Assembly: GCA_001600355.1 (NCBI GenBank)
Contig: BCJU01000002.1
Location: forward strand, 1,054,001 to 1,118,000
Direction of reading: 5' to 3'
DNA: 64,000 nt
Origin: Meira nashicola
Lineage: Eukaryota; Basidiomycota; Exobasidiomycetes; Exobasidiales; Brachybasidiaceae
The stretch's first letter is position 1. Every line of letters begins with the position of its first letter. Shown piece by piece: positions 41,002-50,113 of the stretch. The position numbers and the translations under genes are program-made. The notes below the pieces were generated by a model, which saw only the letters and a list, made by a program, of their open reading frames with translations, ran no database searches and was not told the origin of the DNA.

Positions 41002-41434
41002 TTAGACTTTAAATCCCAAAGAAGCCATGCATTCTTTATGCTTGCGTACCAATTCTTCACATTGTCTTGCTTGTTCTCCATGTTCGGCTACCGAATGTCC
41101 GAATTTGAGGAAACATTCATCTCTGGCTGATTTCGATTCTGGGCATGCACAGCATCTGTGAAGTTATTAAAGATTGGTGGCAAAAGAAGCGAGGAAATTG
41201 TGTTAATAATGTGCATCATTAAAAGTCATTTGATTAGCATCAGAAGAAGTGATAAAAGAATGTTGTGTACAATCATGAACATTGTCATTGATCAACATAA
41301 ACCTCTTTTACTCCACGTTTTATTTTTACTTTATCTACTTACGGCTTGATTCCGGTCGGATTGAGAGGATTGACAGCTTTAGGTGATGTTTGAACGTCAA
41401 CTGGCGCTCTAATAGATTGTGTAGCAGCTGACAT
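41002..41434 (-). CDS. COX17: Cytochrome c oxidase copper chaperone Cox17, two exons
   Basis: Exon 1 is 41434-41343 and exon 2 is 41155-41002. The 187-base intron starts GTAAGT and ends TTCACAG. The 81-residue product reads GIKP-CCACPESKSARDEC across the join, the copper-binding CCxC motif of Cox17, and ends CEELVRKHKECMASLGFKV, the second Cx9C hairpin arm. Cox17 delivers copper to Sco1 and Cox11 in the intermembrane space for complex IV assembly. The first cysteine pair of the CHCH hairpin is separated by 17 residues rather than the usual 8-9. The short second exon makes this gene easy to miss. It is convergent with NDUFS8. Confidence 0.88.
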
Positions 41435-42622
41435 CTTAACTTTGTACGGATTAGATGGTGGTTGTAGTATTCCAAATGTAGTTATTTGGATCTGATTATA
41501 ATGCGGAAAGCTCAACTTTGATGTTCTAAATCCGATATGCATAATATAAGCAGTGTAATCAACCCGAATTCCTATTTAATAGACGTGTATTAATGTTTTC
41601 ACCTGCATGGCGTGCTTTTTCGTAAAAAGTCAAGAAATCCAGTGTATCACGTGTACAGTCCAAGACAAAACAATCTGACATAATCCACGAATAATATACT
41701 GAATATGTATGTACTACTGTTTTAAACGCCGAGCCTCGCATTTGTGCTAAACCGAGAGTGTCTGTAATGAATATTAAGAAGTCATACTTGCATCATGGTG
41801 CAGATCGGAGCCAGCCTTTGAATACAACCAGGAACGAAGAGATCTGAAAAAGAAGCGAAAAATCAAGCCAATACGTATGAATTTTTGAATACTGCTTGAA
41901 TTCTTTAGCCCGGAACTTAAAACCGTAAGTGGCTGAAAGATCTGTGTAATCGTGCCCTTTAAATTTTGAGAAAGTTTCCGTAAAGTTTAGTTATCCGGAG
42001 GTGAAAGCTGCTTGACACTAAATGAAACTCACGCTCAGATTTTTTGCCCAAAATTTATTATTGCCCAGCATTTTGTCAGACTAAAAAAGAAAGGGACCCA
42101 ATAAAGGCTTCATCGGCACGCGTAAAAATCCATCCCGCTCTGGAAGGCGCTGCATACCTGCTCTCCCGTCGGCGAAGCAAAAATGTAATGCGACAGACGA
42201 GGACAAGATTTGTTTTTTTATTGAATTTTTAATGACCGACATTTGGGTGCAAGTGCTATTTGTAGACGCATGCACTTTGTCCTATCGGAAGATTTATGCA
42301 TAGGAAATATGGATTCAGGAGTGTTGTTATCTTCTCATGCGGCAAATTTCTCAGATTCAGAATTCACACTTTTCATCAAAGCCACCTCTTTCACCATCGG
42401 ACAGAGCTAAACAACCATCACCTACACACACAAACAAAACAGTAAAAAGATATACTTCACCTTCTCTTTTGGAGTATAATTACCATCGTCATTTTCACCT
42501 CCACAGCATTGCAAATTGTTCGAATGAAGCAAGAATTTTGATTTGCTCCACTTGGACCGAGGAATAAAGAATCAGCGCCGCAACTTTTTCAATGACTTTT
42601 TCGCATTAGGTAGCATTCAATC
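41435..42622. other. Spacer upstream of COX17 and of the Prm10-like gene
   Basis: About 1.2 kb between divergent genes, AT-rich, with a CA/CT-rich leader (42370-42500) before the transporter gene and an MCB-like ACGCGT near 42118. Open frames here show no domain, signal peptide or splice support. Confidence 0.5.
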
Positions 42623-45600
42623 ATGTCTGATCAACCAAAAACTATACCGGAAATTCAAACAGATGATGCAGCCTCAGCAATCGGTTCAGCGGTAGATGCT
42701 TCTGCACCTTCTACAGCTACTCAACGTCAAAGAGGTCGTGTTCATTGGGATACATCAGCCCCAATTCGAAAAGCACGCGGTCATACAGGTTCAACTGTTA
42801 CCGTTCGTTCTCCACCTACAGCAAAACCATCCGTTGCTTCACCTTCTGGCGTTCAAAGGAGAAATCATCCTGGACCTTTGAATCTTTCGCTTGGAGAATC
42901 ATCTTCCAAACCAGAACAACCATCCTTAGCTAGCGTTCTTCAGTCAAATAATGATTCAAAAGATCAAAACTTAGAACAAAGTGAACCAATCAAAGCTGGT
43001 TTAGGTAATTTTGCCGGTCTCTCACTTTCAAGCGCAAAAGCATTAGACGAAAGAGCTCTTGATGATCGCGCTTTCCTTGAACTTCAACGTGAATTACAAA
43101 GACATGAAACGACAACGGTGAGCGATCTTAATGCTCAAGATCCTGATGAAGCTTATGAAGGTGAAGATCGTGCGACTGAATTAGATCATCATCCGGTCAG
43201 TACGCGCAGACGTAGAAATCGACCTGATACGCCCGATTGGAGCAGTGGAGCTACAACACCAATCACAGATACGACTTCCGAATCTGGAAGTTATGATCCT
43301 GCAAATGATTCAGATCTGGGTCATATGGAATTAGTTCCAGGAGAAACGGATGGTTTACCTTCCCGTCGCAGAAGGGATGAAGAAGAAGATGATCGTCCGA
43401 GTGGATGGGCCAGATTACGCGGGCTATTGACAAATAAAGATGCATCAAAAGCAGCAGATGATGATGAAGAAGCACAAAAGCAAAATGAAAAGTCATACGT
43501 AGAAGGAGGTCCAACCAACACAAAATCAGTTCCCGTGACGACATCTACGGGAACAAGACCTGCCGGTCCAAGAAGCCGTGCGACAAAGTATGAGCGTGAA
43601 GCTGCAAAGCTCATTCGAGCACATAAATTGATGACCGGTAGAGGAACAGAAGAAGATTCTTCTGGTGATGTAGGCGTTGGACCATCTTTGGGAATGCGTC
43701 GCGATCATCTAGAATCTGGTGCGTCTACACCTGATGCAATGGACACAGCGGCTAATATGTCAGCTAAACCAGTAACATCAGGAGGTGTTTTGGGAAATCT
43801 TTTACGTTTATACGAACAACAACAAAAGCAAGAACGAGAGGCGAAAGTTAGAAAAGCAGGATTTGAATCACAAAATACCTCTCCCATGAGTACACCTGCT
43901 TTGGGAGATCAAATTGGAAATGCGACATACAGCGATGTGGTTCGATCTGAAATGGCCGAAAGGGAACATGCAGCAAGAACTGCATTTGAACGATCAAAAG
44001 TATCCTCTCCTGATTCGGGTGTACGTCGCCGTAAATATGGCAGCGGTACAAGTCCTGGTGGCTTGGGTATAGCAGCAATGGGTGCAGTTGGTAACTTTGC
44101 TGGAGCGAGTAAAAAAGCGGTTGCAATTGCAGCTAATCAAGCAGGTCTTGATACGTTAGAAGAAGCTGTAGAAGAACGACCGAAAGCGGCAAGATCTAGT
44201 GCAGGTGTTTTGGGCGCTTTAGTTGCCACCACTGGAAATTTGATTGGTGCCGTGAGTCCTCATCATGCTCAAATTGGTCCTAATCCAAAAAGAGCGGGTT
44301 ACACTTTGGATCGTTATTTGTTACCCGAAATGAATGCAAAGACATTAAAGCGCACTGCAGAAATTGTAGCCGATGCAGCTCCTAAGCCATTCTTCCGATC
44401 TCAACCTCCAACACCCGGACATCATTCTCCTTCTGCCATTGTACGCAAAGAAACGCAAGACAGTAATGAAACCCAAGCTGCAACACCACCAAGCGGATCG
44501 CAAACACCTAAAAAGAGACCTTCAAGTTTGGTTAACACACGTGGTATTATCCATTCTCGAAAAAATAGTGGTAATCATCATCTGCACATCCCAGGCATTC
44601 ATCCTTTTGGCCGTACATATAGTAACGTCAATACGCCTGACGCTTTAAATGCTGCCGATCGATCAGATTATTTCGGCTCAGAGGTTGATGAACGTTTAGC
44701 CAAGCAAGAATGGCAACGTAAATTACGCAAACGTGCAAAAGATAAACGTAAAAAAGAAGAAATCTTTATTACCATGCACGTTGCTGCTATCCTTCAAAGA
44801 CAAGAATTCTTATTAAAATTATCTCGTGCTTTGATGATGTTTGGTGCGCCTACTCATCGTATTGAAACGCAAATTCAACAAACAGCACGTGTTTTGGATA
44901 TCAATTGTCGATGCATTTATCTTCCAAATTTGATGTTGTTTGCGTTTGGTGATGATACAACACATACATCTGAAACCAAGTTTATCAAGCAACCCGGTGG
45001 ATTAGATTTGACAAAGTTGACGGATATGCATTCTATCTATTGGAATGTGATCCATGATAAAATCGGTGTTGATGAAGCATCATCGCAATTGGACGAATTG
45101 ATGAGACGAAAGCCTTTGATTGGTAAAGTTCCAATGATTATTATTGGTGGCTTTTGCTCGGCTTTCATTTGTGTCGGTACGCAAGGATTTGGTGGCTCAT
45201 TCCTTGATGCTTTAATCGCTTTCCCATTAGGAATGTTTTTGGTTTTCAGTCAATTGGCCATCACGACTGAATTATTCTCAAACGTTTTCGAAATTCTCTT
45301 TGCTGCCATTAATTCTTTCGCAGCAGCAGGATTGGCTTCTACAGGCTACTTTTGTTATAGTAGCGTTGTTTCAGGCTCGATCGTGTTGATTTTGCCCGGT
45401 TTCTTGGTCTTGTCTGGTGCTTTGGAACTGCAATCCAAAAATTTGATTTCAGGAAGTGTTCGATTGGTTTATGCAATCATTTATTCGCTTTTCCTCGGTT
45501 TCGGTTTGAGTATTGGAAGTTCAATTTGGCGTTTATTCTCTAGTGCGGCTGATAGTGGCGCAGTTGGTCAACTCTGTTCAACCGTTCATGCAGACATTAA

Positions 45601-46144
45601 TAGAATTCAAGGACAACCTGCAAACCCTCCCTGGTGGGGACAAGATCCTAATCCTTATTGGGCTTTCCTAACTGTACCTGGATATGCAACTGCACTTTCA
45701 TTACGCAATCAAGCCAAAGCAACACGTAAGGAATTCCCAGTGATGGTTTTGATTGGTATTGCAGGTTGGGCGGTAAATCATTTTGCCAGTACAAGTTCAG
45801 CTTTGAAATCTAGAAGTGATGTTACTAGTGCTTTAGGTGCTTTTGCCGTCGGACTTCTAAGTAACATTTTTGGACGAATTTATGATGGTAAATCATATAC
45901 GGTAGCCGCAGTTGGTGTTTTATACCAATTGCCAAGTGGTTTATCAGCAGGACCTCAAGGAAGTTTATTAAATTTCGCAAACACAAACAGTTCTTCTTCT
46001 GATTCGTTCAATTCAGGTTTCCAAGTTGCAGCTGGATTAGTGGAAGTTGCACTTGGTTTAACTGTTGGATTATACGCTTCAACCGTTTTGGCATATTTAT
46101 TAGGCGGAAGGAAAGTTCGTGGAGGAGGTTTGTTCTCTTTCTGA
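42623..46144 (+). CDS. Prm10-like ThrE-family membrane protein with long cytosolic N-terminus
   Basis: The 1173-residue protein has about 715 disordered, charged residues and then a ThrE/DUF1212 core (about 718-1173). The core opens with ILQRQEFLLKLSRALMMFGA and PTHRIETQIQQTARVLDINC and continues with about ten membrane segments. Prm10 of yeast is pheromone-regulated, and bacterial ThrE exports threonine. In fungi the substrate is unknown. The soluble ThrE half (HRIETQI to the first membrane segment) and the membrane half are both present. A long N-terminal tail is common in fungal members. Confidence 0.85.
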   Translation: MSDQPKTIPEIQTDDAASAIGSAVDASAPSTATQRQRGRVHWDTSAPIRKARGHTGSTVTVRSPPTAKPSVASPSGVQRRNHPGPLNLSLGESSSKPEQPSLASVLQSNNDSKDQNLEQSEPIKAGLGNFAGLSLSSAKALDERALDDRAFLELQRELQRHETTTVSDLNAQDPDEAYEGEDRATELDHHPVSTRRRRNRPDTPDWSSGATTPITDTTSESGSYDPANDSDLGHMELVPGETDGLPSRRRRDEEEDDRPSGWARLRGLLTNKDASKAADDDEEAQKQNEKSYVEGGPTNTKSVPVTTSTGTRPAGPRSRATKYEREAAKLIRAHKLMTGRGTEEDSSGDVGVGPSLGMRRDHLESGASTPDAMDTAANMSAKPVTSGGVLGNLLRLYEQQQKQEREAKVRKAGFESQNTSPMSTPALGDQIGNATYSDVVRSEMAEREHAARTAFERSKVSSPDSGVRRRKYGSGTSPGGLGIAAMGAVGNFAGASKKAVAIAANQAGLDTLEEAVEERPKAARSSAGVLGALVATTGNLIGAVSPHHAQIGPNPKRAGYTLDRYLLPEMNAKTLKRTAEIVADAAPKPFFRSQPPTPGHHSPSAIVRKETQDSNETQAATPPSGSQTPKKRPSSLVNTRGIIHSRKNSGNHHLHIPGIHPFGRTYSNVNTPDALNAADRSDYFGSEVDERLAKQEWQRKLRKRAKDKRKKEEIFITMHVAAILQRQEFLLKLSRALMMFGAPTHRIETQIQQTARVLDINCRCIYLPNLMLFAFGDDTTHTSETKFIKQPGGLDLTKLTDMHSIYWNVIHDKIGVDEASSQLDELMRRKPLIGKVPMIIIGGFCSAFICVGTQGFGGSFLDALIAFPLGMFLVFSQLAITTELFSNVFEILFAAINSFAAAGLASTGYFCYSSVVSGSIVLILPGFLVLSGALELQSKNLISGSVRLVYAIIYSLFLGFGLSIGSSIWRLFSSAADSGAVGQLCSTVHADINRIQGQPANPPWWGQDPNPYWAFLTVPGYATALSLRNQAKATRKEFPVMVLIGIAGWAVNHFASTSSALKSRSDVTSALGAFAVGLLSNIFGRIYDGKSYTVAAVGVLYQLPSGLSAGPQGSLLNFANTNSSSSDSFNSGFQVAAGLVEVALGLTVGLYASTVLAYLLGGRKVRGGGLFSF

Positions 46145-46714
46145 AATTTCCAAAAATTTCGAATCTTTTTTTTTCTTCCCTTGTAAATATATATATATAC
46201 ATTACCCATATGGACATTCACCCCCTCCTTCTATCAGCACAATCTCCCCTTTTACCACATCCTATCAGCATTTGCTCTTTTCTCCTCAGCACTAAAAACA
46301 TCCAGCACATATTTATACATATCCGCATGCACCATAGATTACACAATACATGAGATTTCATCGCAATTTTCAATGTGCATAGACTACATTTCGAATATCC
46401 CAATTTAGTCATCTCCACCCTTATTTTTTCTGAAACATAAGGAAAACAAAGATTTACAAGAGTATCTCCTATATTCAGCAAGTAGACAGCATTCTTCTAC
46501 ATGATTTTCCAAAAAGTGTTAATTTGGTGCACAAGTTAGACAGAATGGGTTTCTTTTACTATATCGTAACACACATAACACACTGAATAACCAAAAATTT
46601 ATGATATATCTGTTCCCATACATGCATCCACATAGCAGCGTCTACCGCACTTACAAAGGGAGAAAAACAAAAGCCAAGACTTATTCTTTTTTAGGATCTA
46701 GACACCAACACCGT
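46145..46714. other. Convergent 3' spacer
   Basis: 570 bases between convergent 3' ends. It contains T-rich runs and an AT dinucleotide tract (ATATATATAT near 46188). No gene seen. Confidence 0.6.
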
Positions 46715-47689
46715 TCAACGACTTGACATATAATCCGATTCGGCTGAAGTGGCAGCAGAAGAAAGGGTGCTGGCCACTTCTGCATACACTTCTTGTGCTG
46801 CTTGATGGAAGTCTGCTTGTGCTTTGACAAATGCGGCCAAACTTTTGATCGGTTGAGGATCTTCCAAAACACGTTTCATAACAGAGATTGCTTCTTCAGT
46901 TGCACTGACGAGCTTATCTTCTGCTAATTCCACATCACTTCTCATACTTTCAACTTTTTCCCTCTTTCCGCTCACTTCTGCTTGTTTTACAGCTTGACGC
47001 CATGAGTCCAAATGCAAACGTGCTTCACGTACACCTTGACGAGCTTTGACAGCCAATTGAATTTGTGCGCCAAATGCGTTCCAAGGTGTCAAAAATCCGC
47101 TCTTGACAGATTCATCTTGTTGTAAACGTAGATTGCCTACACGATCTTGTGCTAATGCAAATTTTTGTAAAGCTTCACCTAATCTACTTTCTTCTACGCC
47201 TGCTGATGATTTGCCAGAAACGGGACTGCTGACGCCAGCCAAATCGGTTGCACTTGCACCCAATTCCAATGCACCCGAAGCTGCACCTCTGCTCAAAGCA
47301 TGATGCAAAGTCTTGTGTGCGGTTGGAGGTGCAGATGTGACGGGAACGTTGACGTTAACGTTAGTTTGCTTAGCAGTAGAAGCGGCCCAAGAAGTAACAC
47401 TATGACCTACTTGAGCGCTAATTTGTGTTAAAGATTCTTGAACTTGAGTAGGATAATCGTATCCTTCTGATTCGTATGCTTTTGCAATTTTACCCAAATT
47501 TAAATGAGCATTCTTTAATGCATCAACACGTTCTTCTAACTTTCTATATTCTTCTGGTAATTCCGTAATATCATCAGCTTCTACTGCTCCAAACCTTTCC
47601 CTTGCTTGTTGGTTAAGATTACCAAATTGACGAGTAAGCTTTTGTCCGATTGGACCGACATTTGAAGTGAATTTGTTCCAACTTTCCAT
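46715..47689 (-). CDS. GVP36: BAR-domain protein, GVP36-like
   Basis: The 324-residue product is helical throughout, with a BAR-type N-terminus (MESWNKFTSNVGPIGQKLTR, then FGAVEADDITELPEEYRKLE) as in yeast Gvp36 and its relatives. The long helices at about 200-315 (AVKARQGVREARLHLDSWRQ) complete the curved dimer that senses or bends membranes. Gvp36 acts at Golgi vesicles and in endocytosis. Fungal BAR subfamilies are close, so the exact name is moderate while the domain call is firm. Confidence 0.82.
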   Translation of the reverse strand: MESWNKFTSNVGPIGQKLTRQFGNLNQQARERFGAVEADDITELPEEYRKLEERVDALKNAHLNLGKIAKAYESEGYDYPTQVQESLTQISAQVGHSVTSWAASTAKQTNVNVNVPVTSAPPTAHKTLHHALSRGAASGALELGASATDLAGVSSPVSGKSSAGVEESRLGEALQKFALAQDRVGNLRLQQDESVKSGFLTPWNAFGAQIQLAVKARQGVREARLHLDSWRQAVKQAEVSGKREKVESMRSDVELAEDKLVSATEEAISVMKRVLEDPQPIKSLAAFVKAQADFHQAAQEVYAEVASTLSSAATSAESDYMSSR

Positions 47690-48322
47690 CTTGGGGTTTT
47701 ATTCAGCTAAAATGCTAATGATGGCGATAATTTAAAAGGTGGGACACGTTTTATGTTGTTGATGGTTCAGAGGAAGGAGAATAATTATTATCAAGAAGAC
47801 ACAAAGAGCGTCACGCATTCTCGAGATTAAACAACAATACATGTGCTCCCCGTTTATCCCATGCTTTTTTAGCCTCCTTTTGGGGTTTCATATCAGTCAA
47901 GATGTAGTCTATGTACAGATGGAGAGACGCCGTTTTCATTCTATGGGCACAGCGCACAGGCCGCATCTTAAAAATAAACAGAAGCACTGCCTGCCCGCGC
48001 GCGCTGAACAAACACGTAGTTTCTTTTTGACCGCCTCCGTGCTCAATTTGACGCACACATCATTCAATCACCGTGATAGGGTGATAGCTAGATTATGCTC
48101 ACAGAGCAAGAAAGAATATTCATTGCATTAAGTCAAAAGACGAATGACTAGAAAGCTAAAAAGGTATGAAAGGAGTTTTGACGAAGAGAGCCTGCTCAGC
48201 CAGGTGGATTGAAATTGTTGTATGAAGGAAAGGGGGAAGGAAGAATTCGCGAAACGAATTAGGGGACCGTTGACCTGAATGCCAGTCAGGCTGTACGTGA
48301 AAGGAGGTATTTTCATCATTCA
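47690..48322. other. Spacer between the BAR gene and the secreted acidic protein gene
   Basis: 633 bases, including the GC-rich CCTGCCCGCGCGCGCTG near 47989. No supported gene; the short frames on both strands overlap one another and lack features. Confidence 0.5.
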
Positions 48323-49240
48323 TTAACAATCGAATTCGACCTTGCAAGTACGTAAATGTTCAGTTTCATCCGGTTTGCCGAAATATTCACGTCCACGATA
48401 AATGAGCGAACAAGATTGAAAGCTTCCATGACCTTTTCCGTTAAAGCCAGTATGTTTATCGCATGTATCGCATTGACCGAAAAAGTAAACTGGCTTAGCA
48501 CTTAACCATGGAGGACGATAAACTGCACTTTGTTGAGGAGTATGTTTCCATTGAATGCCATTGTCATCCTCATCATCCTCTTCATCATCATCACAATCTG
48601 CGTCATCTTCATTTTCGCGTTTTTCCATTTCGATGACTTCGATCACCTCCGAATGTGCCAAAGATCGACGTTGTTTTGGGGTCAAGTTGTTATCGTCATC
48701 GTTGCTTTCGGTAACATTTTGAATAGCTTTAATGGTATTGGTATAATTCATGACTGTATCAATTGCAGTCACAGCGCTTCTACCATCAGGTTTTGAAAGG
48801 TCAGGTAAACCTGAAGATGAATTCCAAACGCCTTTTGTTTTTCCGTCATAACTATTTTGGAATGCATTTTCTGTTTCTGGTGTTAAAAGACCTGCGATTT
48901 GTCCCATTGCAGATTGTAAACCAAGAATATAACCTTTACCACCACCTACAAATCCATATTCAGTTGAATTTGCCCAAATATATCCATACATTTCTTTATC
49001 ATAACCAAACGTATTACGTTTTAAACCAACATTTTTCGTCGTTGTCTCATTAACTTCATTCCAAAAGCTACCATAAATACCTTGATGATATTTTTTGCCG
49101 TGATGAAAATAAATTCCTGAATCGTATTCAGTTTTTTTATGATAATATGCTGTTGCTGAGCATTGTTCTGCTTTTGTTGATGCAATTTGTGAAATGAATG
49201 CGATCGTGATTGCGAATAAAAAGAATGATTTAAATGCCAT
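48323..49240 (-). CDS. Secreted protein of unknown function with acidic insert
   Basis: A product of 305 residues. A clear signal peptide (MAFKSFFLFAITIAFISQIA, cut near residue 24) precedes a Tyr/Gly-rich domain (GIYFHHGKKYHQGIYGSFWN, YGFVGGGKGYILGLQSAMGQ) with several N-glycosylation sequons (NET, NST, NSS, NYT, NVT). A dibasic KQRR site near residue 191 could be cut by Kex2. Next comes an acidic Asp/Glu run at about 210-226. The C-terminal ~80 residues contain six cysteines (CDTC, SCSLIY, RTCKVEFDC). I do not recognise the family. The start is the first ATG, which begins the signal peptide. A single exon. Confidence 0.75.
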   Translation of the reverse strand: MAFKSFFLFAITIAFISQIASTKAEQCSATAYYHKKTEYDSGIYFHHGKKYHQGIYGSFWNEVNETTTKNVGLKRNTFGYDKEMYGYIWANSTEYGFVGGGKGYILGLQSAMGQIAGLLTPETENAFQNSYDGKTKGVWNSSSGLPDLSKPDGRSAVTAIDTVMNYTNTIKAIQNVTESNDDDNNLTPKQRRSLAHSEVIEVIEMEKRENEDDADCDDDEEDDEDDNGIQWKHTPQQSAVYRPPWLSAKPVYFFGQCDTCDKHTGFNGKGHGSFQSCSLIYRGREYFGKPDETEHLRTCKVEFDC

Positions 49241-50113
49241 TTTTTTTAGAAAGAGATGAAAGAGTGTTGTCCGTCAAGGAGCCTGTAAAAGTGAGAGAGA
49301 GGATGTATGGTGGGGTGTGAATCGTTATTATCGGGGGAAATGAGTGAGATGATGATGGAGTCGAAAGCAGAGGTGTTTACAAAAATCTCTAAATATCTCA
49401 AAGCCTATCGGATTGAGATTTAATGTCCGAGTAAGTACTTATTGCGCCCTCACCAACCAACCGCCTTTGTTCGATGCATTTACTTCAAAATTTCTCTTCA
49501 AAACAAATCATACTCATATTTCTTGGCTGTACGCTAGAATACGGAAATGGAATAAGGCATACATACATACATATGTCCGTACATACATGTATATGCAACC
49601 ACATCGATTTTCAATTGGATTCAAACAATCAGACAAAAAATGAGGGGAAGTATGAGAGAGAATAATCACTATGTACTCATTTCGGCTTCATTAACAATTA
49701 AAAAGCGGCAAAAACTAAAGCTAACAAAGGTATTCTTTTAATCTTACAGCTTCTTTAGACTACGAAAAGATTGTGCAGGCACGCAGCGAAGTGCATAGTT
49801 GCATTCCATTTTATTGCCGATTGTGCATACATTTCTACATTTATGCCCTACGCCAAGTAAGCGGACCGAAAAAACAATTTGTGTGCTGTGCACTGCGCTG
49901 CGCTGCGCCCAACGTTTCTTCCCTTTGTTTGCCAAGACTTAAATCGGCGCCATAAATGCAACGTTGCCATAGTCTACCATGTGCACCTTTGTATGTTCCC
50001 TTCAGGATTATATAATAGCTGAAGTATCTATATGTGCACTCACTCACTCACTTTCGCCTTTTCGAACAAATACAAATGACATTTCATTTATTCAGCCTTT
50101 ACAATATGCTCAA
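49241..50113. other. Spacer between secreted protein gene and PAF1
   Basis: About 0.87 kb. It contains a CATA microsatellite (about 49557-49585) and the GC-rich direct repeat TGCGCTGCGCTGCGCC (49894-49909). Short frames on both strands have no features. Confidence 0.55.

Noticed and set aside
49557..49590. CATACA repeats considered as part of a mobile element
   Set aside because: Simple microsatellite without flanking inverted repeats or target duplication.
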